The notes below the pieces were generated by a model. That model was given only the letters and a program-made list of their open reading frames with translations. It was not told the DNA's origin and ran no database searches. From positions 1 through 7,001 of the forward strand of contig JBKCHO010000127.1 in assembly GCA_046302815.1 (NCBI GenBank): a stretch of 7,001 nucleotides of DNA, given 5' to 3'. Below, piece by piece: positions 1-6,857 of this stretch; within the stretch, counting starts at the first letter, position 1, and each line of letters starts with the position of its first letter. A program made the translations under genes and the position numbers. Origin of the DNA: JALRAP01 sp046302815 (GTDB taxonomy: Bacteria > Bacteroidota > Bacteroidia > AKYH767-A > OLB10).

Positions 1-1795
1 CCAATAAATGTACCAACAATCTGTTTTTTTCATCTTTAAAAAAATCGATTATACTGCCAGCGATCTTCTCACCAACCTCGGGTGCCTCTAATAGCTCCTC
101 AAAGGATGCTTGTGATAAATTGTTCATGTTCTTAAAATGTCGAGCCAATTTCTTAGCAACCGTTTCACCCACATATCGGATACCTATGGAGAACAAAACC
201 CTTTCAAAAGGCACAGACTTGGAAGCCTTTATACCTGAAATTATTTTGTCGACACTTTTTTCCCTAAGAGAAATCTTTTTGGATTTCACACCCTCAAAAT
301 CGATACTTTTTTCCAACCCAAGCAGCGACTCCTCATTTAATTCATACAAATCTGCTGGACTTTTTACTAACCCTTTTTGATAAAGCAACTCCACCTTCTC
401 TTCACCCAAACTATCAATGTTCATGGCTCGTCTACCGATAAAGTGAATAAGCTTGCCGATAATTTGTGGAGGACATCCAGATTGATTCGGACAATAATGC
501 AGAGCTTCTCCATCTTTCCTAATCAATGCTGTGTGGCATTCGGGACAATGCGTGATATAGCTTATCGGCTTAGCCTCAGGTAATCTCTTATTTAAATCTA
601 CGGAGGTTACTTTGGGAATAATCTCCCCACCTTTTTCCACATTAAGAAAATCACCTTCACAAATACCCAGTTTTTCAATTTGATCTGCATTATGTAAGGA
701 AGCCCTTTTCACAGTGGTTCCTGATAATTGTACAGGACTGAGATTGGCAACAGGTGTTATGGCACCGGTTCTTCCCACTTGATAATCTATCGAAAGCAAC
801 TTCGTAGAGACATTTTCTGGCTTAAACTTATATGCAATAGCCCATCGCGGTGACTTGGCAGTGAAACCAAGTAATTCCTGTTGTCCGAAATCATTAACCT
901 TTATGACAATTCCATCCGTATCATAACCCAAATTGAATCTGGCTTGATCCCATTCGTTAATATAGTCGATAACACCATTGATGTCCTTTACCTTAACCAT
1001 ATAATCCGATACTTTAAATCCCCAATCCTTGGCCTTACGCAGTGCCTCGTAATGGTTTTTGAATGGAAGATTCTCTCCGTATAAGAAATACAAGAAGCAA
1101 TCCAAATTCCTGGAAGCAACCACTTTGGAATCTTGCATCTTGATGGTACCAGCGGCAGCATTCCTTGGATTTTTTAGAAGCTTGTCCAATATTTCAATCT
1201 CATCATAACCATCTTCTTCGAGTTGTTTTTTTAAATCGATATTTATACGATCAAAGGACGATCTAGGCATGAAAATTTCTCCTCGAATCTCGAATTCATC
1301 AGGAAATCCCGTTCCAATCAAATTCAAAGGAATACTACCAATGGTTTTTACATTGGTGGTTATGTCATCGCCTTGAACTCCATCGCCTCGAGTAACAGCT
1401 CTTAGCAATCTACCATTCAGGTAAGTAATACCTACAGCAACTCCATCGAATTTCAACTCGCATACATATTCAAAATCATTACCAATTGATTTCCGTATTC
1501 TGTCATCGAACTCCCTCACCTCATCTTCAGAGTAAGTATTACTCAAAGAGAGCATTGGATATTTGTGTTGTACTTGCTTAAATTCCTTGGTTACTGCTCC
1601 ACCTACCCTTTGACTTGGGGAGTCGGGAGATCTCAATTCAGGGAATTGTTTTTCTAATCGAATTAATTCGTCAAGTAGCAGGTCAAAAGCATGGTCGGAT
1701 ATCTCTGGTTGGGCTTTAACATAGTATAAATGATTATGCCGCTCCAACTCTGAAGACAATAAACGCACTCGCTCAGATGCATCCTTAATATCCAT
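1..1795 (-). CDS. ligA: NAD-dependent DNA ligase LigA (C-terminus cut off by window edge)
   Basis: Seals nicks in duplex DNA during replication and repair, using NAD+ to adenylate an active-site lysine. The window holds 598 codons of a family usually near 670 aa, so most or all of the C-terminal BRCT domain lies outside. Visible in order: the N-terminal Ia region with HNHLYY (residues 20-25); the adenylation motif CELKFDG with catalytic K115, the same position as in E. coli; NPRNAAAG (209-216); DGIVIK (294-299); the OB-fold region; a four-cysteine zinc finger (C417, C420, C435, C441) with the C-x2-C-x14-C-x5-C spacing of E. coli LigA; and helix-hairpin-helix repeats from about 450 to 590. The ATG at 1795 was chosen because the protein then aligns with known N-termini; an in-frame GTG at 1822 would add nine residues and overlap the upstream gene. 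It starts 16 bp after that gene's stop, so co-transcription is likely. No strong Shine-Dalgarno is seen. Identification is firm. Confidence 0.97.
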   Translation of the reverse strand, partial: MDIKDASERVRLLSSELERHNHLYYVKAQPEISDHAFDLLLDELIRLEKQFPELRSPDSPSQRVGGAVTKEFKQVQHKYPMLSLSNTYSEDEVREFDDRIRKSIGNDFEYVCELKFDGVAVGITYLNGRLLRAVTRGDGVQGDDITTNVKTIGSIPLNLIGTGFPDEFEIRGEIFMPRSSFDRINIDLKKQLEEDGYDEIEILDKLLKNPRNAAAGTIKMQDSKVVASRNLDCFLYFLYGENLPFKNHYEALRKAKDWGFKVSDYMVKVKDINGVIDYINEWDQARFNLGYDTDGIVIKVNDFGQQELLGFTAKSPRWAIAYKFKPENVSTKLLSIDYQVGRTGAITPVANLSPVQLSGTTVKRASLHNADQIEKLGICEGDFLNVEKGGEIIPKVTSVDLNKRLPEAKPISYITHCPECHTALIRKDGEALHYCPNQSGCPPQIIGKLIHFIGRRAMNIDSLGEEKVELLYQKGLVKSPADLYELNEESLLGLEKSIDFEGVKSKKISLREKSVDKIISGIKASKSVPFERVLFSIGIRYVGETVAKKLARHFKNMNNLSQASFEELLEAPEVGEKIAGSIIDFFKDEKNRLLVHLL

Positions 1796-1811
1796 ATCGA
1801 GGAATGGCTTG

Positions 1812-2678
1812 TCAACTACCACTACCTGTGGTGTTGTCCGATTTTTTACCTCCGGATGAAATCCTATCGAAAATCATGACAGCTTCCTTGGCTGATTCTA
1901 GTTCGTTTTCTGGAATGGATTTCCCTTTTTCAAACTTAGATTGCGAAGCTTCTATCATTTCATTCAAGATACCGGAACAATGCGCAGAAAATTCCCTTGC
2001 ATATCGAATAACTCCAGAAATCATGGAGACGGTAGCTGAAATTCGAAATAGTCGTTTTACTTCGCTCTGGCTCTCTTGGAGCTTAGCACTCATACGACGA
2101 TAACTCTTCCTTTGGCCAAAACCAATTGCAGCAAAAACAAGGGCTATAAGAGATAAACTGATAATCCAAATTGTATAGTCTTGTTTTTCACTTGCAACCG
2201 AATTACCTACAGGTATTTTTTCGCTTGTTTCCTCAACTACAGTATCCTTTTGAATCATTATTTCCTCTGCATTTGCTTTTTCGGAAGCAAAAGACTCATC
2301 TTGAGACTGTGAGGTAGTACTTAAGGAATCTTGTAAAAGCTTAATGGTAACAGAATGGAGCAATTGTTCTAATTCCAAATACTTGAAATATACAACACAT
2401 CCGCTTTTGTAGTGGTCATAAGAAGCAAGCTTATCAGCCATCATCAAATAGGAATCACGCACTTTGCGGATAAAGTTCACATCTGAGCTCATATCCAATG
2501 GGAACTTCTCGATGCGTTGCTTAATGACATAAATGTCATCTGCTGTCTTGGACTCTTGTATTAGTTGAATCTGTTTTGAAAGCCTGGTGAAATTATCCTC
2601 ATTGGCTTGCCCTTTTGCCAAAAATGTAAATAATGCAAGGATGAGAAGCAAAAGGATATGTTTGTTGAATAACTTCAT
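1812..2678 (-). CDS. Single-pass membrane protein of unknown function, partner of the kinase-like gene
   Basis: A 288-aa protein not recognised as a named family. Visible: a hydrophobic signal peptide (about 1-23, ending AKGQ), a predicted periplasmic helical region (about 25-115), a polar Ser/Gln/Glu-rich linker (about 118-165), one membrane helix (about 169-187, starting IWIISLSLIAL), a basic stop-transfer segment (QRKSYRR), and a cytoplasmic helical, probably coiled-coil, tail of about 100 residues ending in a Gly/Ser-rich stretch. There is no ATPase box or receiver domain. Its ATG overlaps the stop of the upstream kinase-like gene in an ATGA, which suggests translational coupling and a joint function. 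The layout matches the non-catalytic part of that neighbour. I infer that it may be a structural or sensory partner of the kinase-like protein; the sequence alone gives no biochemical role. The reading frame is convincing because of the overlap, signal peptide and membrane helix. Confidence 0.85.
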   Translation of the reverse strand: MKLFNKHILLLLILALFTFLAKGQANEDNFTRLSKQIQLIQESKTADDIYVIKQRIEKFPLDMSSDVNFIRKVRDSYLMMADKLASYDHYKSGCVVYFKYLELEQLLHSVTIKLLQDSLSTTSQSQDESFASEKANAEEIMIQKDTVVEETSEKIPVGNSVASEKQDYTIWIISLSLIALVFAAIGFGQRKSYRRMSAKLQESQSEVKRLFRISATVSMISGVIRYAREFSAHCSGILNEMIEASQSKFEKGKSIPENELESAKEAVMIFDRISSGGKKSDNTTGSGS

Positions 2679-3946
2679 GATTTCAATGGCAATCTTATGA
2701 TAAAATCGGTACTGCTTTGGAAATCGTTTTCCAATATTAGATCACCTTTGTATTTGTTAACTATAAGGTCATAGCTTTCGTGCAACCCAAGACCGGTATG
2801 TCGTTTCCCTTCCCGGTCTGTAAAAAAAGGTTGAAAAATCTGCTTCCTAACATGGTCAGGTACTCCGGTGCCATTATCCTTTACTCTAACCTGAATGTAT
2901 CTGGGGAGCTTTCTGGATGTAATAGTAACTGAAGGTATATAACCTTTACCCGAGGAAGATTTCTTGTTCCAAACGGATTCGAAAGCATTTTCAAGTATGT
3001 TGAACAATACAAACCTAATGTCCTCTGCGTTCAGTTCCGTATCAGGTAGAATTTTCTCAAGATCCCTTCTCATTTCGCAACTGAAATCGGGGTAATGATC
3101 CCTCATGCTGTAATAGGCCTGAACACTAACTTCCTCGATCAACCGATTCACATTAGTTTTTCGCATTACACCTACCACTGTCGGCTTTGGAAGATCGGTT
3201 ACCATCCTCTTCAGAATTTGAGTTCCCGAAATGATTTCTTTGGCAGGTTTGATAAATGGATGGTTTTTATCGTTGACCACCAAAGCAAGGAAAGGCGTTT
3301 CTGATGAAGTCAAAGGCAGGACTTGATCAATGTCCGACACCAAATCATTCGCTTTCTTCTCTAATAAAGACTGTTGTCCGATCTTTTCATTCAGGAGAGC
3401 AACATGACGGTCTGCTTCAGTAGATTGCGATTTGACTCCGGAAATCCTTTTAAGCAGAAATGACATCCAACCTACACTTACAAAGGCTAAGCATCCCAGG
3501 ATGATTACCCAAATAAGTCCACCTCCATCCGATTGCTGAGGAACCGATTTTTCGGTTTCAGTTTCTTCAATGGTATTTTCCTCTTCATTTGAATCAATTG
3601 ACTGAACTGCAGGCTGAGGCTGAGTCTGAGTCGGTGTAGAGGGTTGTTTGTTACTTAAAGCGGATTTAAGACTATCCACTTGTTTTGTATTTTGGTTGAC
3701 CAAAGCTTCACCTTGGCTTCTCAATACGGATAGAGCTTCCTTGTTTCTATTATCGTTCATAAGAAACTTAACCTTCTCCATCCAATTACCATTGGGATTT
3801 GATTTTACGGAATCCAGAATGGTTGGGTTGACAACAGGTGTTGCCTTATTTCTCGATGCTAAAGAATCTGAACTTTGACCCCAAGCGGTAAGCGAACCAG
3901 CTAAGTGGAAATAAAATATCAGGCTAACAAAAAAGTATTTGGACAT
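2675..3946 (-). CDS. Membrane-bound histidine-kinase-like protein with degenerate H-box
   Basis: A 423-aa sensor-kinase-like protein, probably in the inner membrane. Order: signal peptide or N-terminal helix (1-23, ending AWGQ); periplasmic segment to about 142 with a Gln/Pro/Thr then Glu-rich low-complexity linker (about 100-138); membrane helix about 144-165; short coiled-coil; degenerate DHp-like region; and a C-terminal HATPase_c domain (about 265-421). The ATPase boxes are good: N-box N316 and N320 in FNILENAFESV, G1 box DNGTG (357-361), F-box FQPFFT (371-376), and GLGL (385-388), although the usual Gly before TGLGL is His383. The ATPase style matches Bacteroidota sensor kinases with NNAFYAV-type N-boxes. 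Where the phosphoacceptor H-box would fall, the sequence is FLALVVNDKNHPF (219-231), with Asn225 at the His position. Histidine autophosphorylation is therefore doubtful. No response regulator is adjacent. It is the first gene after a -7 promoter element and is coupled to the next gene by a 4-base overlap. Confidence 0.88.
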   Translation of the reverse strand: MSKYFFVSLIFYFHLAGSLTAWGQSSDSLASRNKATPVVNPTILDSVKSNPNGNWMEKVKFLMNDNRNKEALSVLRSQGEALVNQNTKQVDSLKSALSNKQPSTPTQTQPQPAVQSIDSNEEENTIEETETEKSVPQQSDGGGLIWVIILGCLAFVSVGWMSFLLKRISGVKSQSTEADRHVALLNEKIGQQSLLEKKANDLVSDIDQVLPLTSSETPFLALVVNDKNHPFIKPAKEIISGTQILKRMVTDLPKPTVVGVMRKTNVNRLIEEVSVQAYYSMRDHYPDFSCEMRRDLEKILPDTELNAEDIRFVLFNILENAFESVWNKKSSSGKGYIPSVTITSRKLPRYIQVRVKDNGTGVPDHVRKQIFQPFFTDREGKRHTGLGLHESYDLIVNKYKGDLILENDFQSSTDFIIRLPLKS

Positions 3947-3976
3947 CGATTTCTTTGCCAGTCGCTCTAATTGCTA

Positions 3977-3984
3977 CAAATATA
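3977..3984 (-). promoter_or_regulatory. Putative Bacteroidota -7 promoter element (TATATTTG)
   Basis: On the minus strand the bases read TATATTTG, an exact match to the Bacteroidota sigma-A -7 consensus TAnnTTTG. It lies 30 bp before the ATG of the kinase-like gene, which would give a leader of about 25 bases. No clear TTG -33 element is found at the expected distance. It would drive the kinase-like gene, its membrane partner and possibly ligA. The match is seen directly; promoter activity is inferred. Confidence 0.55.
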
Positions 3985-4009
3985 GAAAAAGGGCTTTGAA
4001 AATTAGCAC

Positions 4010-4020
4010 ATCAAATTGAT
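4010..4020. repeat. Small palindrome ATCAA-A-TTGAT in the promoter gap
   Basis: A perfect 5-bp inverted repeat around a single central base, in the 112-bp gap between prmC and the kinase-like gene, about 25 bp upstream of the -7 element. The position would suit an operator, but such a short AT-rich palindrome also arises by chance. The rest of the gap (3947-4058) shows no strong hairpin-plus-T-run terminator for prmC. Confidence 0.2.
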
Positions 4021-4058
4021 ATACAATAAGAAATAGTGGATTTTGATTGTGATTGAGC

Positions 4059-4892
4059 CTATTCTTGAATAGCTTTCACAAATCGTTCATTACCAGACAT
4101 ATCCCTTGTCACTACAACATTTTTAAATCCGAACTCATAAAAAATATCCTTTACATTATTCGCGAAAGACTTATTCACTTCCGTGTAACATCTGCCTTTG
4201 AAGCCCAAATGGGATTTTGCCAACCTAGCAATGGATCTGTAGAAAATTAATGGATCTTTGTCGTCAACAAATAAGGCATTTTTCGGCTCATAATCCTTTA
4301 CAGCCGAATCCATCAATGCACTTTCCGAAAATGGAATGTAAGGGGGATTGCTAACAATGATGTCAATTGGTGATGTAATGCTGCGAACATTTGAATTTAG
4401 CAAGTCTTCAAGCCTAAAGTCAACTTTGGCACCCAAAATTTTGGCGTTTTTATTAGCAGTTTCCAATGCTCTACTAGAGATGTCGGTTGCCAATACAAAT
4501 GCGTCCTTGAAAAACAAGGATAAGGAAATAGCTATACACCCAGATCCAGTACACAAATCCAATATTTTTGAGGGCCTTACTCCTGTTTCGGCTATAATCA
4601 TCCGAACCAATTCTTCCGTTTCAGGCCTAGGTATGAGTACGCTTTCATTGACTTCGAAAACATGATCCATAAAAACTTCTATGCCCGTAACATATTGAAT
4701 CGGATAATTTAATGAGAGTTTTAGAAGGTCTTTTTCAAACTTATTGTTGTCGATCAAATCATGAACTCGACCCATTCGATTTAAAATCAGATAATCATCA
4801 ATGTATCTTTTTGCAATAGCTTTGGCCTCATTAGAGCCGACCAAAGGGTGAAGCTTTTCGAAAATTCTTCCTAGTAATTCTTCAAAATTCAT
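4059..4892 (-). CDS. prmC: Peptide chain release factor N5-glutamine methyltransferase PrmC (HemK)
   Basis: Transfers a methyl group from S-adenosylmethionine to the glutamine of the GGQ motif in release factors, raising translation termination efficiency in the cytoplasm. The protein is 277 aa, a normal family length. Visible: an N-terminal helical substrate-binding domain (about 1-75) ending in PIQYVTG (64-70); the family signature LIPRPETEELV (86-96); the SAM-binding motif I DLCTGSGCIAI (112-122); an acidic motif ATDIS (135-139); the catalytic NPPYIP (182-187) that contacts the target glutamine; and the following YEPKNALF, typical of PrmC. These distinguish it from other N6-adenine or RNA methyltransferases. 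The ATG at 4892 gives the expected N-terminus. It is divergent from ribD with 31 bp between the start codons. The next gene on this strand is 112 bp downstream behind its own likely promoter, so prmC may be transcribed alone or partly read through. Confidence 0.96.
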   Translation of the reverse strand: MNFEELLGRIFEKLHPLVGSNEAKAIAKRYIDDYLILNRMGRVHDLIDNNKFEKDLLKLSLNYPIQYVTGIEVFMDHVFEVNESVLIPRPETEELVRMIIAETGVRPSKILDLCTGSGCIAISLSLFFKDAFVLATDISSRALETANKNAKILGAKVDFRLEDLLNSNVRSITSPIDIIVSNPPYIPFSESALMDSAVKDYEPKNALFVDDKDPLIFYRSIARLAKSHLGFKGRCYTEVNKSFANNVKDIFYEFGFKNVVVTRDMSGNERFVKAIQE

Positions 4893-4896
4893 TCTG

Positions 4897-4904
4897 TAAA
4901 GGTA
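4897..4904 (-). promoter_or_regulatory. Possible weak -7 element for prmC (TACCTTTA)
   Basis: Minus-strand TACCTTTA matches TAnnTTTG at all but the last base and lies 4 bp before the prmC ATG, so transcription would begin at or just inside the start codon. The match is imperfect and a chance occurrence in AT-rich DNA is plausible. Confidence 0.25.
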
Positions 4905-4911
4905 ATTAACC

Positions 4912-4919
4912 TAAATTTG
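4912..4919 (+). promoter_or_regulatory. Putative Bacteroidota -7 promoter element for ribD (TAAATTTG)
   Basis: TAAATTTG fits the TAnnTTTG -7 consensus exactly. It ends only 4 bp before the ribD ATG at 4924, so the transcript would be nearly or fully leaderless, or translation would begin at the second in-frame ATG at 4954. No TTG -33 box is evident. There is no room in the 31-bp gap for an FMN riboswitch. Confidence 0.45.
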
Positions 4920-4923
4920 TTGG

Positions 4924-5973
4924 ATGCTTGATTTATCCCAACATGTGATTTTTATGAGGCGATGTTTTTCGCTTGCCTCCATGGGCTTAGAAAAGGTGGC
5001 TCCTAACCCAATGGTTGGATGTATCATTGTTAAAAATGACAAAATCATAGCAGAAGGATATCACAGATTATATGGAGGAGTGCATGCTGAAATTGATGCC
5101 CTGGCAAATGGTGCAGATCAAGATTTGATAAAAGGTTCTACTCTATATGTCAATCTGGAACCTTGCAATCATTTTGGAAAAACACCTCCTTGCACCAATG
5201 CTTTGATTAAAGCTGGAGTAAGCCGAGTGGTGATATCAAACAAGGACCCAAATCCTATGGTAGCAGGGAGGGGAATTCATTTTCTCCGGACAAACGGTGT
5301 ACAGGTCGTAGAAGATATATTGGCAGATGAAGGCGCCGAATTAAACCGCAGGTTCTTTACTTTCCACCAAAAAAAGCGACCTTATGTGTTGCTTAAATGG
5401 GCTCAATCATCTGACGGATTTATCTCTCCTCTGAATAAAAAACAAACAAGTCCACATTGGATTTCAAATGAAATATCAAGGAATTTAGTGCATAAATGGC
5501 GTGGCGAAGAGCAATCCATTTTAGTTGGACGCAATACCGTACTGATGGATGACCCCGCTTTAACTTGTCGAATCGCTGGGGGTAAAAATCCTATTCGAAT
5601 CATACTTGATTCTAAGCTCAAATTATCTACGGCTCACAAGGTATTTAAAGAACCTGGCGAAACAGTTATAATTAACACCATGAAAGACGCAGTGCAAGGT
5701 CGTTTACGATATGTAAAAATCAGGAGCAGTACTGCAAAATATGTATTATCCAAATTATATGAATTGAATATCTTGTCGGTACTTGTGGAAGGGGGTGCGG
5801 AAACTTTACAACAATTTATTAATGAGAATTTGTGGGACGAGTGTCGAATTTTTACCGGATCTGAGCTGATGAGGCAGGGTGTTGCTTCTCCCACATTTAA
5901 GCAACAAACAAGTGAATCGATAGAGTTTGGCTCAGACTTACTTCAGGTTTTCAGGAATACAACTTCTGCTTGA
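4924..5973 (+). CDS. ribD: Bifunctional riboflavin biosynthesis protein RibD (deaminase/reductase)
   Basis: Catalyses two successive cytoplasmic steps of riboflavin synthesis: deamination of the diaminohydroxyphosphoribosyl-pyrimidine product of GTP cyclohydrolase II, then NADPH-dependent reduction of the ribosyl side chain. The protein is 349 aa, full length. The N-terminal deaminase domain (about 1-145) has PNPMVG (27-32), the zinc/catalytic HAE (H54, E56) and PC...PPC (C81, C90 in EPCNHFGKTPPC). The C-terminal reductase domain (about 152-345) has LLKWAQSSDGF (156-166), ILVGRNTVLMDDPALT (199-214), PIRIILDS (223-230) and LVEGGAETL (287-295). No key residue appears missing. The ATG at 4924 was chosen because it leaves a short N-terminal segment before the conserved first helix; the ATG at 4954 would begin inside that helix. 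It is the first gene of a tight cluster with the transporter and YigZ-like genes. Other rib genes are not in the window. Confidence 0.96.
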   Translation: MLDLSQHVIFMRRCFSLASMGLEKVAPNPMVGCIIVKNDKIIAEGYHRLYGGVHAEIDALANGADQDLIKGSTLYVNLEPCNHFGKTPPCTNALIKAGVSRVVISNKDPNPMVAGRGIHFLRTNGVQVVEDILADEGAELNRRFFTFHQKKRPYVLLKWAQSSDGFISPLNKKQTSPHWISNEISRNLVHKWRGEEQSILVGRNTVLMDDPALTCRIAGGKNPIRIILDSKLKLSTAHKVFKEPGETVIINTMKDAVQGRLRYVKIRSSTAKYVLSKLYELNILSVLVEGGAETLQQFINENLWDECRIFTGSELMRQGVASPTFKQQTSESIEFGSDLLQVFRNTTSA

Positions 5974-5975
5974 AT

Positions 5976-6848
5976 ATGCTCATCGACCTTATATTAAGCA
6001 TTATTTCATCTGCTTGCCTTTTCATTATATTGAAGAAATTCAGCGATTGGAAGGTGGTTACCGTACACGGAATCCTAGTTAACTATTTCGTGGCTTCTCT
6101 CCTCTCCTATTCCTTTTCTGATATGTCCTTTCAAGAATCAAGACTACACTTTTTTGAAATTTGGCCCTATCCAATCGGGATCGGATTACTTTTTATTTTG
6201 GTGTTTGTATTAACAGGCAAGACTGCCCAAGTGTGTGGAATAGCAGCCTCATCAATAGCTTCGAAGATGTCTATGGTTATACCTATTGGCTTGGGCATAA
6301 TTCTGTATAATGAGTCATTCGGATTACAGAAGGCACTTGGAGTAGCATTAGCTTTACCGGCTGTAATATTAGCTGGGAGCCAAAATAACAATGTTAATAC
6401 CAGTGGATTTCGATCTGGTCTGATTTGGCTACCCATTTTACTTTTTCTGGGTGCCGGACTTGTTGATACATCCATTAAGTTTGCTCAACATGCTTTAATG
6501 GATGATAAGAACAACTATCTAATCATAAGCTTGATTTTTGCTTCAGCTGGATCTTTTGGACTAATTAAACTAGCTTATGACCTGTTCTCGGGTGGAGAGC
6601 GATTCTCAATAAGAAGTCTTCTAGGTGGAATCCTTCTAGGCTTAGTAAATTTTATGTCCCTATATTTTTTGGTTAGATGCCTTGATAGACCAGGTGTAGA
6701 AAGTAGCTTTGTTTTCGCTGTTGTCAATGTTGGAGTTGTAATGGCCTCATTTTTGGCAGGAGTTTTACTTTTCAAGGAAAAACCTGATTTTAAAAAGACT
6801 GCTGGATTGCTTCTTGCCCTAGCTGCAATTGTTGTACTGACCGTATGA
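5976..6848 (+). CDS. DMT/EamA-type ten-helix membrane transporter
   Basis: A 290-aa integral membrane protein with the size and layout of the drug/metabolite transporter superfamily. About ten hydrophobic segments are seen, roughly 2-20, 29-45, 66-82, 84-98, 99-112, 117-134, 149-165, 181-202, 214-232 and 243-290 (the last holding two helices), forming two five-helix halves. Typical DMT marks are a Glu at the end of the helix-4 hairpin (LYNESFG, about 110-116), the Gly/Ala-rich following helix, and the matching LLFKEKPDFKKTAG near the C-terminus. The substrate cannot be read from sequence. Lying between ribD and yigZ it could move a metabolite, but a link to flavins is only positional. The ATG at 5976 was chosen, 2 bp after the ribD stop; a TTG at 5970 would add two residues and overlap ribD. 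Translation is probably coupled to ribD. It is in the same reading frame as the next gene, separated by one TGA and three sense codons. Confidence 0.88.
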   Translation: MLIDLILSIISSACLFIILKKFSDWKVVTVHGILVNYFVASLLSYSFSDMSFQESRLHFFEIWPYPIGIGLLFILVFVLTGKTAQVCGIAASSIASKMSMVIPIGLGIILYNESFGLQKALGVALALPAVILAGSQNNNVNTSGFRSGLIWLPILLFLGAGLVDTSIKFAQHALMDDKNNYLIISLIFASAGSFGLIKLAYDLFSGGERFSIRSLLGGILLGLVNFMSLYFLVRCLDRPGVESSFVFAVVNVGVVMASFLAGVLLFKEKPDFKKTAGLLLALAAIVVLTV

Positions 6849-6857
6849 TGTTACAAT

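Noticed and set aside
120..1084. Several plus-strand open frames across the left region
   Set aside because: The minus strand there encodes LigA continuously with its catalytic lysine, zinc finger and helix-hairpin-helix motifs, so these are shadows.
1804..2103. 99-codon plus-strand open frame with a plausible-looking hydrophobic translation
   Set aside because: It lies antisense within the membrane-protein gene, which has a signal peptide, membrane helix and coupled overlap; the plus-strand frame has no recognisable domain.
3605..3635. Repeated CTGAG-like units
   Set aside because: These are codons of the Gln/Pro/Thr-rich linker of the kinase-like protein, a local low-complexity segment rather than a DNA repeat element.
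3947..4058. Rho-independent terminator for prmC
   Set aside because: No GC-rich stem followed by a T-run was found on the minus strand in this gap.
4348..4665. 105-codon plus-strand open frame
   Set aside because: It is antisense to the PrmC SAM-binding and NPPY region, which is clearly coding on the minus strand.
4901..4912. GGTAATTAACC as an operator palindrome between prmC and ribD
   Set aside because: The symmetry is imperfect: only AGGT/ACCT arms of four bases match, which is not above chance in AT-rich DNA.
4893..4923. FMN riboswitch upstream of ribD
   Set aside because: Only 31 bp separate the divergent start codons, far too little for the RFN element, and no such fold motif is seen.
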